DNA of 64,000 nt, from NCBI RefSeq assembly GCF_019100565.1, contig NZ_JAHRID010000003.1, positions 310,001 to 374,000 of the forward strand. The letters are read 5' to 3'. The notes beneath the pieces are model-generated. The model was not told the DNA's origin, ran no database searches, and worked only from the letters and a program-made list of their open reading frames with translations. Shown piece by piece: positions 20,406 through 27,726 of the stretch. Each line of letters starts with the position of its first letter. Position 1 is the first letter of the stretch. The position numbers and the translations under genes are program-made. This DNA comes from Arsukibacterium indicum. Its GTDB lineage: Bacteria; Pseudomonadota; Gammaproteobacteria; Enterobacterales; Alteromonadaceae.

Positions 20406-21035
20406 ATGCCGCAGCAGCAGGGAGATTTCGCATTGATAACTAAAACAAAATGCTCGCTTTACACATTTGCAGTTGTTGGATTAAATCTAATCACTGTGAT
20501 ATTTCCGGCAAATACCAAGGCACAGGGATTCGAACGTGGCTGGGAAGTATCTGTTCACACCGGCAGAGCGAGCTTGGATCGTTTTACGGAAGCAGAAGGT
20601 AATGATCTGTGGCATCACGTAACCGACGATAATGGTACCGTTTTTGGTGGCTCAGTTTCTTATTCATTGCACCCAAACCTCAGTGTGCGCGGCTTATACG
20701 AGCGGGCAAACGACTTAAGCAGTACCAATGGTTGCAGAACAGGTGAGTATTGCTTGTCTATTTCGCTAGACGAACGCGGCGATGTCGAGCACAGTGCAAT
20801 TGCCTTTGTTCCTGAACTACCACTGTCCGATAAAGTAGATTTATTCGGCAGTATCGGTTTCGGGACAACCCGAAAGAGCGCGGGTCCGCGACTTAAGGGC
20901 TACAGTGAAAACGGTTTAGTGTACGGTGCCGGCCTCCGCTATCGTCTCGAACATGATCTTTCGTTATCTGCTGAGTACCAACTCGCAGGTTCAGAATACA
21001 ACGTGTTTCGCGTCGCTTTTGGTATCCGATTTTGA
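20406..21035 (+). CDS. outer-membrane beta-barrel protein (OmpX/OmpA-like porin family)
   Basis: A small outer-membrane barrel of about 200 residues. After a signal peptide ending near PANTKA the sequence has alternating strands such as WEVSVHTGRASLD, GGSVSYSLHPNLSVRGLYER and GLVYGAGLRYRLEHDLSLSAEYQL, ending FRVAFGIRF with a terminal Phe. One loop contains two cysteines (NGCRTGEYC). The best start may be the TTG at 20433, which has GGGAGA 8 nt before it and places the signal peptide correctly; the ATG at 20406 adds nine polar residues. It is the only plus-strand gene in this stretch, is flanked by a duplicated gene tail, and is likely an acquired insertion. Ligand unknown. Confidence 0.75.
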   Translation: MPQQQGDFALITKTKCSLYTFAVVGLNLITVIFPANTKAQGFERGWEVSVHTGRASLDRFTEAEGNDLWHHVTDDNGTVFGGSVSYSLHPNLSVRGLYERANDLSSTNGCRTGEYCLSISLDERGDVEHSAIAFVPELPLSDKVDLFGSIGFGTTRKSAGPRLKGYSENGLVYGAGLRYRLEHDLSLSAEYQLAGSEYNVFRVAFGIRF

Positions 21036-21101
21036 TACAAGTTCCTGTTAAATATAGCGTTACAGTACAGTTCTGCAGCATGAACTATTTGCATTTCAGT
21101 A

Positions 21102-22178
21102 TTACTGCTCTGCCATCTGCTGTAAGAACTGCAGCCGCTGGCGCTCTTCGGCACTGGCTTGCCAGGGCTCGTCGGTTAGCTGACTGAGTGAGAAAAACTC
21201 CAGCGAGTACTCGCTTTGCTCACTGTCGCCATAGCGGGTCAGTTCACCGGGTATCGCAGGCCGGCGCTCCAGTACAAAGCTACTGAGAATATAAGGGCCC
21301 TCCTGTTGGCGCAGCACCGCTTTATAAGCCCGTAAGGTGAGTTCAGCATCACCTTCTGCCAGCTTTTCAGTGCCGGTTAGAATAGCCAATGGTTGGCGCT
21401 TCTCAGTAAATAAATTCGCCCGCAACCGGTAGTAGCCAGCTTGCTCCACATTGAGCTTTACCGGAATAAGCATGTCGCTGCCCACCCCACGGGTAGAACC
21501 GACGCCGGTAATCGTTGCAACCGGATGGCTGTATAAAAAGCCGGTTTTCAGGGTCTGCTCGCGGCCATCAGCAGTAAATGTAACACTGACTTCCAGCGGG
21601 CCGTCCCAGTCGTCTTCCGGACTTAGTTCAACCTGCCAGTATTGTTCAGCGCTCTGGCTATCGCCCTGACCAGCACTGTTTTGCATTGCTTCAGCTGCTA
21701 ACAATTTACTGTTTTGCTCACTATGCAGCTGCACACTAACGCTGTGTACCGTCAAACCACTAACCTGCAGCGTTACCGGTATTGGTTGTGGATAGCTGAA
21801 ACGATACCTTGGCAATACGATAGCGGCACTGGCACCGCCCTCAAGCGGCACTTGTTGCGGCACATAGTTGTTGGGATTTAATAAATGACTGTCATCCGGG
21901 TTCAGTGGTCGCGAATAGCCAGGGTATTCAAGCTCACTGGCATAAGCACTGGCCATCAACTTAAAGCTTTCCGCTATTGGTTCCGGCACCCTTTCGGTAA
22001 CCGTAATGGTGGGAGCACTTTCTGGCACGCTGTCAGCCGTTGCGGCTGGCTGAGTCGGTTCAGCAATTTCTGCAGGAGCGGCAGCCGGCACCATTTTTAC
22101 CACTGGTTCTGGCCAGAAAAACCACAGGCCTGACAGCAACGCTGCCAGGCCCAATACTACAATGATGACTTTTTTCAA
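21102..22178 (-). CDS. membrane-anchored hypothetical protein beside lipase
   Basis: A 358-residue protein with one N-terminal membrane anchor (VIIVVLGLAALLSGLWFFW), an Ala/Pro/Glu linker to about residue 65, and a beta-rich periplasmic domain with Ig-like stretches (PIPVTLQVSGLTVHSVSVQL, GPLEVSVTFTADGREQTLKTG). A short helical tail EERQRLQFLQQMAEQ closes it. The start is a TTG at 22176-22178 with only a weak ribosome-binding site, consistent with coupling to the lipase gene that ends 17 bp upstream. The layout recalls lipase foldases, but the sequence motifs of Lif proteins are absent. I recognise no named domain with confidence. Its 3' end is duplicated at 20238. Confidence 0.75.
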   Translation of the reverse strand: MKKVIIVVLGLAALLSGLWFFWPEPVVKMVPAAAPAEIAEPTQPAATADSVPESAPTITVTERVPEPIAESFKLMASAYASELEYPGYSRPLNPDDSHLLNPNNYVPQQVPLEGGASAAIVLPRYRFSYPQPIPVTLQVSGLTVHSVSVQLHSEQNSKLLAAEAMQNSAGQGDSQSAEQYWQVELSPEDDWDGPLEVSVTFTADGREQTLKTGFLYSHPVATITGVGSTRGVGSDMLIPVKLNVEQAGYYRLRANLFTEKRQPLAILTGTEKLAEGDAELTLRAYKAVLRQQEGPYILSSFVLERRPAIPGELTRYGDSEQSEYSLEFFSLSQLTDEPWQASAEERQRLQFLQQMAEQ

Positions 22179-22195
22179 TGCTTAAACCATAGCTG

Positions 22196-23263
22196 TTAGT
22201 TTGCGGCCTGATACACCAGCGCTGACATGCTGGTATTATTTGAGTTACGCACTACCCGGTAACGTGAGCTGAATATCCACCAGCCGCGGCTTTCATCATA
22301 GGTATTAAACTGCAAGCGGTCGTTATTGGTATAGGTAGCACTGCTGTTGGCAGCGGTTACTTCGTCCTGTACCCGGTTTTCGATTAAGCCACCGTGACTG
22401 TAGCCTTCACTCATCAATAGCGGATAGTGGTAAGGCATAAAGTTGCGTACACCGCTGCTCTGACTTGCCAGCTTACCGTCAAAGGCGATACTGCGCGAAC
22501 AGCTGTTAAAACTGGCAGCAGTTGACGCGCCACAGGCTGAGTGGCTGGCAACCACACCATCATCCTCTCCCGGTAAAAATGCGCCGGTAGCACCCAGATA
22601 ATCTGAGCCGGCACCAACAAAGCGTAACCTGGGTACCCGGCTATCCGGGAACGACGCCAGCTGACGGGCACTGTTTACCCGCAAGTCATTCAGTACCCCT
22701 ACGGTACTGGCATTAGGTATTTCGCCAAGCCAGGCCGCCAGTGCCAGCCGCAGGGTAAAATCGATCAGGCCTGAACCACTGGCGACATTAACCGCTAAAT
22801 CCGCCAACTCTGAACCACCACCGGCACCGGCAAAATCAAAAGTTGCCACAATATTCAGTGGTTGCATCCCGGCATTTTGCAGCCACAAAGCCTGGTTATC
22901 AAGCAAATAACGGGTAACTAAATCACCGGTAGAGTGGGTTACAAAAATACAGCCGTTGGCACAGGTACCATTGCGGGACATTTGCTGCAGCTTGGGCCAG
23001 ATATAATCACTGGCTATTTTACCGGCAACCCGTTCGTGCGCTGGCCAGTCAATGCGCACATCGGCACGGTCGCGCCAGTAGGCCTGCCAATACGCGGCAC
23101 CGTCGTTTGCCACTTCGCTGGCATTGGGCCGACTGGCCAGCTGATCAGGTTGTAAACCATGCACCAGCACTACCGGATAGCCGCTAACAGCGGCAGCAAG
23201 ATTAAAGCTGACGGCTAAACCGCCCAGTAAAGCTGCACTGAGCAGCCCGCTTAATTTTTTCAT
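22196..23263 (-). CDS. secreted alpha/beta-hydrolase lipase
   Basis: A 355-residue extracytoplasmic lipase. The signal peptide covers about residues 1-25. The oxyanion strand reads GYPVVLVHGLQPDQ, and the nucleophile elbow reads VTHSTGD with S111, a variant of GHSxG. Candidate catalytic acid and histidine are in GEDDGVV and YSHGGLIE. Several cysteines (NGTCANGC; SACGASTAASFNSC) suggest disulphides and export. Such enzymes hydrolyse long- or medium-chain esters. The ATG follows AGGACATGTA. The partner gene downstream is probably in the same transcript. Confidence 0.88.
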   Translation of the reverse strand: MKKLSGLLSAALLGGLAVSFNLAAAVSGYPVVLVHGLQPDQLASRPNASEVANDGAAYWQAYWRDRADVRIDWPAHERVAGKIASDYIWPKLQQMSRNGTCANGCIFVTHSTGDLVTRYLLDNQALWLQNAGMQPLNIVATFDFAGAGGGSELADLAVNVASGSGLIDFTLRLALAAWLGEIPNASTVGVLNDLRVNSARQLASFPDSRVPRLRFVGAGSDYLGATGAFLPGEDDGVVASHSACGASTAASFNSCSRSIAFDGKLASQSSGVRNFMPYHYPLLMSEGYSHGGLIENRVQDEVTAANSSATYTNNDRLQFNTYDESRGWWIFSSRYRVVRNSNNTSMSALVYQAAN

Positions 23264-23566
23264 TACATGTCCTCGTCTTTATCTTATTTTTATTAACGAA
23301 AGCGTTTAGTGCTTTCGCCTGACTGGTAATGCTGTCCAGACTCAGTGAACAAAAATAGAACAGCTGCCGCTGAGCGCAAGAGGTGGTTTTAGGAACAACA
23401 GGGACGGTACAGGCTAGTTAGCTGGCTGGTTGTTTTAATAAACTACGGCCCGGAAAATTGGCAGCTCAGTGGCACAGCATTAACAGGCGCTTAATCGGTA
23501 GCGTAGGATTAGTGAAAGCTAACGGGCGTTTAAAGTGATTACTCAAACTATTTTTTGTGTCATTAA
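23264..23566. other. intergenic region upstream of the lipase gene
   Basis: No gene is supported here. The only structure seen is a hairpin with perfect 7-bp arms CGAAAGC (23297-23303) and GCTTTCG (23311-23317), which would lie in the lipase leader on the minus strand. The rest presumably holds the lipase promoter. Confidence 0.5.
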
Positions 23567-23595
23567 TAAAAAACGCAGCCGAAGCTGCGTTTTGC
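23567..23595 (-). terminator. terminator of the M16 peptidase gene
   Basis: Stem AAACGCAGC (23571-23579) and GCTGCGTTT (23584-23592) closes a four-base loop that reads TTCG on the minus strand, a very stable tetraloop, and is followed there by a T-run. Confidence 0.9.
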
Positions 23596-23609
23596 TGGCA
23601 AACCTTTAC

Positions 23610-26486
23610 TTACTGCGTTTTCATCTGCCGGTGAAAATCAGCCAGATCGGTAATCACCTGCTGGCCTTCGATAGTGGCAAAAGGCTGCTGACTAAAACCG
23701 GTGCCACGCATTTGCACTGAAATACGGGCAGCATCTTTATTTAACAGAGTTTGCTGGTAAAAGGCTTTTATGTCTTCCAGGGTTAGCTGTTCTACTTCAG
23801 CAATCAGCTTTTGCTTGCTGTCAAAGTTGAACTTTTCCTGATACCAATCGCTGATCAGCGGCGCCATTTCTTCCTGCAGGTTTTTTGGTGGTTCTTTTAA
23901 ACTGACCAGCAAGCTTTGCTTCAACTGCTCGAAGCCGGCTTCATCCAGCTGTTGCAGGCTCAGCCAGTATTGCTGCTTAAATTCATCAAACCGCTGTTGC
24001 ATATCAACCACCGATTTCACCGGAGTTTGAATATACAAACCAAAACCGGTGTAGTCTTCAACGCTGACCGCGGCGCCGCCTACCGCATAGGCTAACTGCT
24101 CTTCGGTACGCAATGTATCAAAGGCTTTATTGGAAAAATGGCTTTGCAGCAGCCGGCCCCGCGCCAGTTGTTTAACTGACGGGTCCGGATGAATATGCAT
24201 ATCAACCAGTGCAACATCGGCCACCACTAAATCCTGCTGCAGGCTTATAACCTGGCCAGGTGCGGGTTGCCATACAGGACTACGGGTATAAGGCACTGTG
24301 GTCCGCTCTGCCGGTAAAGTGGCTGCAACGGTGTTAACCAACTGTTTAACATCGGCCTGGTTATAATTACCAAAGGCAAAAATCCGAACCTGATGCTTAG
24401 CCAGTATTTGCTGCATAAACTGCTGCAGATCGGCTGCCGTTAATTGCTCTGCACTGCTAATCAACTGTTCGTTATTGTAGTTGCCACCGCGGTACATGCT
24501 GTTAAATGCCATAAACGCCTGCTGAAACGGGAAGCGTCGTTCTAAATTACGGATACCGCGCACATAACGGTCAACCGCCTGACTGAAGCGCTCGGCTGTC
24601 ACTTCCGGCGTCAAGCCTGCCAGCGCCTGCTGCAGCAGTTCTGGCTGTTTGTCGGTAAAGCCGCCCAGGCTTAGCACCAGGCCATTGCTGTCATTCAGTG
24701 ATAAATCCATTCCGGCTACCGAGGCTTCTGTTGCCAGCACACTTTGCTCCAGATTGTATAAATCCTGCCACAGCGCAAACATCACTTTGGCTTTAATATC
24801 CTCAATGGCTGCCGGACTGTTCAGGTATATATTCAGACGGCCACGGGGCTGGCTGGCAAATTCCTGACTGGGGTATAACCAGGCTTTAATGCCTTTATCT
24901 TCAACCACCAGCTCTGGTTTTTCCACCTGCATTGGCGCGCGCAATTCAAAATTCTCCGGCAATAACCGGTTAACTGCCGGTAAGTTGGTTGCAACCGGGC
25001 TTTGCTGCCAGCTGGCAATTTCCTGCTCACTGATGTCGGTAATTTTGTAACGGCCATCATAAAAGTGTAATTCGCTGTCATGGGGTTCCTGCTGGCTGAT
25101 ATACCACACCCGCAGGCTTTCAGGCTTCAGCTGTTGCAGCACTCTGTTAATAGCGTCAGCATCAAACTTCTGATAATAGTAAGGTGCGTTTACCGCATGC
25201 TCGGCCGGCACAAACTGCATGGCGTGGGCCAGGTTAGAGACGTAACCAAAACCATCGGTTTTTTCCAGGAAACGAAAGCGGTTAGCCAGGCTGGTTTGAA
25301 TTTCACTGAAATACTTGCTGTCCACTCCCTGCCGTTTAATCAAATCCAGATACTGCATAACGGTGGCAATAATGGCCTCCCGCTGTGCCATACCTGCATC
25401 GGTTAAACTGATATCGATTGTCAGGTTACCGTAATTGCCATAAGCACCTGGATCAGCACTGGCCGATAGTGATGAAATTAAACCCAGCGCTTTCAGCTGC
25501 TGGGCTGGCGAGCCTGGCATTTCAGAACCCAGCAAGTAGGTAATAAACTCATTAGGTTTTACCGCAAACTCATCACTGTTATTAGTGATGGTGAAATCGA
25601 GCCGTAATTGCTTAACGTCTTCGTTAGGCACATAGTGAACGCGTTTTGCGCCAAAATCCTGATAGTTTAACTCGGCATCTACCGCTGGCCTGGCAATTTC
25701 TTTGTTTTCAATACCCGCAAAGTGCTTGCGGGCTAACAGCTCCATTTCAGCCAGTGGTAAATTACTTAACAACGCCAGTTTCATGGTGTTGGCAGAATAA
25801 TATTGCTGATAAAACTTTACGGTTTCTGCATGCAAATTACTGTTTTCTTTATCACTTAGCGTTTCCAGGTTACCTATTAAAAACCGGTTGGCCGGGTGTT
25901 CACCAAACATGCTGCGGGCCAGTTTAAACTGGCCAAAAAAATCCATTTCCCGGCGCATTGACCACTCGGCGTTCACGGCATTACGTTCTTTTTCGGTGTA
26001 TTCCGGCAGCAGCAGGGGCGCTTTAAAGAAATCAGAAAAACGATCCAGCGCTTCATCGTACGACGGATTATTTATCTGGAACATATAGTTAGTAATATCC
26101 AGCCAGGTATAAGCATTGGCAGCACCACCATTTTGCGCCATAAAGCCGTTGTAAGATGCCGGATCGGGGTAGCGTTCTGTTCCCATAAACAATAAGTGTT
26201 CTAAATAGTGTGCCATACCCTGCTGGCTCATCGGGTCTTGCAGCAAGCCAACACCAACACTAAGCGATGCCGCAGACTTTTCAGTAGTCGGATCCGACAC
26301 CAGGATGACTTCCAGTTTGTTGGGCAACACCAGGGTTTTGTATTGACGCTCATCATTCGGGCTGACAAATACCTGACCGGGTACCTGTTGCTGAACCCGT
26401 TGTTCAGCCGTTACTGTACTGCGCTCTGCAGCACAACCCGTCAGCACTGCCAGTGCTACAGCACTGATGACAAATAACTTTTTCAT
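23610..26486 (-). CDS. M16 family zinc metallopeptidase (pitrilysin/insulinase-like lipoprotein)
   Basis: A 958-residue envelope peptidase related to protease III. The lipobox AVLTGC makes C18 the lipidated residue. The inverted zinc motif HYLEH gives H93, E96 and H97; the distal glutamate is in EKERNAVNAEWSMRR. The four-domain M16A length is complete, with the substrate-binding C-terminal half (RTEEQLAYAVGGAAVSVEDY) present. It would degrade small peptides in the periplasm. The start at 26486 follows AGGTG and begins the signal peptide; an earlier in-frame ATG at 26570 adds an odd tyrosine-rich stretch. It is monocistronic with its own terminator. Confidence 0.93.
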   Translation of the reverse strand: MKKLFVISAVALAVLTGCAAERSTVTAEQRVQQQVPGQVFVSPNDERQYKTLVLPNKLEVILVSDPTTEKSAASLSVGVGLLQDPMSQQGMAHYLEHLLFMGTERYPDPASYNGFMAQNGGAANAYTWLDITNYMFQINNPSYDEALDRFSDFFKAPLLLPEYTEKERNAVNAEWSMRREMDFFGQFKLARSMFGEHPANRFLIGNLETLSDKENSNLHAETVKFYQQYYSANTMKLALLSNLPLAEMELLARKHFAGIENKEIARPAVDAELNYQDFGAKRVHYVPNEDVKQLRLDFTITNNSDEFAVKPNEFITYLLGSEMPGSPAQQLKALGLISSLSASADPGAYGNYGNLTIDISLTDAGMAQREAIIATVMQYLDLIKRQGVDSKYFSEIQTSLANRFRFLEKTDGFGYVSNLAHAMQFVPAEHAVNAPYYYQKFDADAINRVLQQLKPESLRVWYISQQEPHDSELHFYDGRYKITDISEQEIASWQQSPVATNLPAVNRLLPENFELRAPMQVEKPELVVEDKGIKAWLYPSQEFASQPRGRLNIYLNSPAAIEDIKAKVMFALWQDLYNLEQSVLATEASVAGMDLSLNDSNGLVLSLGGFTDKQPELLQQALAGLTPEVTAERFSQAVDRYVRGIRNLERRFPFQQAFMAFNSMYRGGNYNNEQLISSAEQLTAADLQQFMQQILAKHQVRIFAFGNYNQADVKQLVNTVAATLPAERTTVPYTRSPVWQPAPGQVISLQQDLVVADVALVDMHIHPDPSVKQLARGRLLQSHFSNKAFDTLRTEEQLAYAVGGAAVSVEDYTGFGLYIQTPVKSVVDMQQRFDEFKQQYWLSLQQLDEAGFEQLKQSLLVSLKEPPKNLQEEMAPLISDWYQEKFNFDSKQKLIAEVEQLTLEDIKAFYQQTLLNKDAARISVQMRGTGFSQQPFATIEGQQVITDLADFHRQMKTQ

Positions 26487-26645
26487 TAAGGCACCTGTAT
26501 TTTTATTCTGTTGGAGTAATTGTGAATTTTTGTAATATCCAATGTAATAAAAAACAATATCAATAGGCAAGCAAACGGCCGGCCCGGCATGCCGGCAGAT
26601 TGTAATAAAATGTGTCGTTTTGGTTTGTCAGCCCAACCCTGTGGC

Positions 26646-27536
26646 TTAACCCAGTGCAGTATCCAGTAGCATCATCAGCACAAATCCCAGCATCAGGCCG
26701 GTGGTAGCGGGTAGCTCATGTCCCTGCCGGTGCGACTCCGGGATCATTTCATGGCTGATAACAAATAACATGGCCCCTGCCGCCAGTGCCAGCCCCCATG
26801 GCAGTAACAAGCTTGAATCACCCAGCACTGCGGCACCCACTACTGCCATTACAGGTTCGGTTAAGCCCGAGACGATCGCCATTGCCACCGCCAGCGTGCG
26901 GCTGTAACCGGCCGCCAGCAGCGCCATGGCAACCACCAGCCCTTCCGGTATGTCCTGAATAGAAATACCGGTTGCCAGCGCAGTGGCCGCGGCAGTATCG
27001 CCACTGGCAAAAGAAGCACCAATTGCCAACCCTTCAGGCAGATTGTGCAAAATTATAGCGAATACAAATAACCAGCTGCGGCGTAACTTTAAACCACGTG
27101 AGCGGTCTTCTTCCTTGATAAAATGCTGGTGTGGCACTAACCGCTCAACCAGCAGCATAGCGGCGGCGCCAAGTAAAATCGCCAGCGCAACACTGCCTGA
27201 ACTGTGCCAGACAGAAGCCCCGCTAACTTCAAGTATCGCCAACGCTGGTACTATTAACGAAAACATACAGGCGGCCAGCATCACGCCAGCACCAAAGCCA
27301 AGCATCACATCATGCAGCTTGTGAGATAAGCGCTTTAAGAACAAAGCCGGTAGTGCACCAGCAGCAGTAGCCCCGGCGGCAACCATTCCGGCATAGAAAG
27401 CATAACGGACATTTTGTTGCTGTTGCATCAGTAAAACCAGCTGCTGCACCGCATAACTGGTGCCCAGTATGATAATCAGCGTCCCCAGCACTTTGCGGCT
27501 GCTAAGCCAGGGTGGCTGTATTAAAGATTGCTTCAT
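26646..27536 (-). CDS. ZIP family divalent-metal transporter (ZupT-like)
   Basis: A 296-residue inner-membrane importer of divalent metals with about eight membrane helices. The ZIP metal-binding helices are clear: HNLPEGLAIGASFASGD and SIQDIPEGLVVAMALL. A short loop with VPHQHFIKEEDRSRG lies before them, as in other ZIPs. ZIPs of this type can take up zinc, iron or manganese. A perfect Fur-type palindrome at 27630-27650 suggests the gene is repressed by iron, so Fe(II) may be a main substrate. The M16 gene is downstream after about 160 bp with no obvious terminator between. Confidence 0.92.
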   Translation of the reverse strand: MKQSLIQPPWLSSRKVLGTLIIILGTSYAVQQLVLLMQQQQNVRYAFYAGMVAAGATAAGALPALFLKRLSHKLHDVMLGFGAGVMLAACMFSLIVPALAILEVSGASVWHSSGSVALAILLGAAAMLLVERLVPHQHFIKEEDRSRGLKLRRSWLFVFAIILHNLPEGLAIGASFASGDTAAATALATGISIQDIPEGLVVAMALLAAGYSRTLAVAMAIVSGLTEPVMAVVGAAVLGDSSLLLPWGLALAAGAMLFVISHEMIPESHRQGHELPATTGLMLGFVLMMLLDTALG

Positions 27537-27629
27537 GCTTGCTCCCGCATAGTCAATTTAGTCAGTATAGGCGCTTTACCTGAATCCAGTGTTACACCGG
27601 CTAAGCGAGATTTAATGACCGACAACAAT

Positions 27630-27650
27630 AAATGATAATAATTATCATTT
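27630..27650. promoter_or_regulatory. perfect Fur-type palindrome upstream of the ZIP transporter
   Basis: The core TGATAATAATTATCA (27633-27647) matches the 7-1-7 Fur motif at all 14 defined positions, and symmetry extends to 21 bp. It lies about 95 bp upstream of the ZIP start. Mur/MntR-type regulators use related sites, so Fur control is the leading but not the only reading. Confidence 0.8.
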
Positions 27651-27681
27651 GCTGTCAAGTAAAGCATTTGCCAGCAGCAAT

Positions 27682-27705
27682 AAAAAAGCCGGGCATCGCC
27701 CGGCT
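27682..27705 (-). terminator. terminator of the S9 peptidase gene
   Basis: Arms AGCCGGGC and GCCCGGCT around a three-base loop, with an A6 run on the left that reads as a T-run on the minus strand. It sits 21 bp past the stop of the S9 peptidase gene. Confidence 0.9.
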
Positions 27706-27726
27706 CTGGTATCTTACTACAATCAG

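Noticed and set aside
20238-21104. Insertion sequence or integron cassette around the barrel gene
   Set aside because: No transposase, integrase, terminal inverted repeats or attC-like site was seen; the flanking repeats are gene tails, so recombination is simpler.
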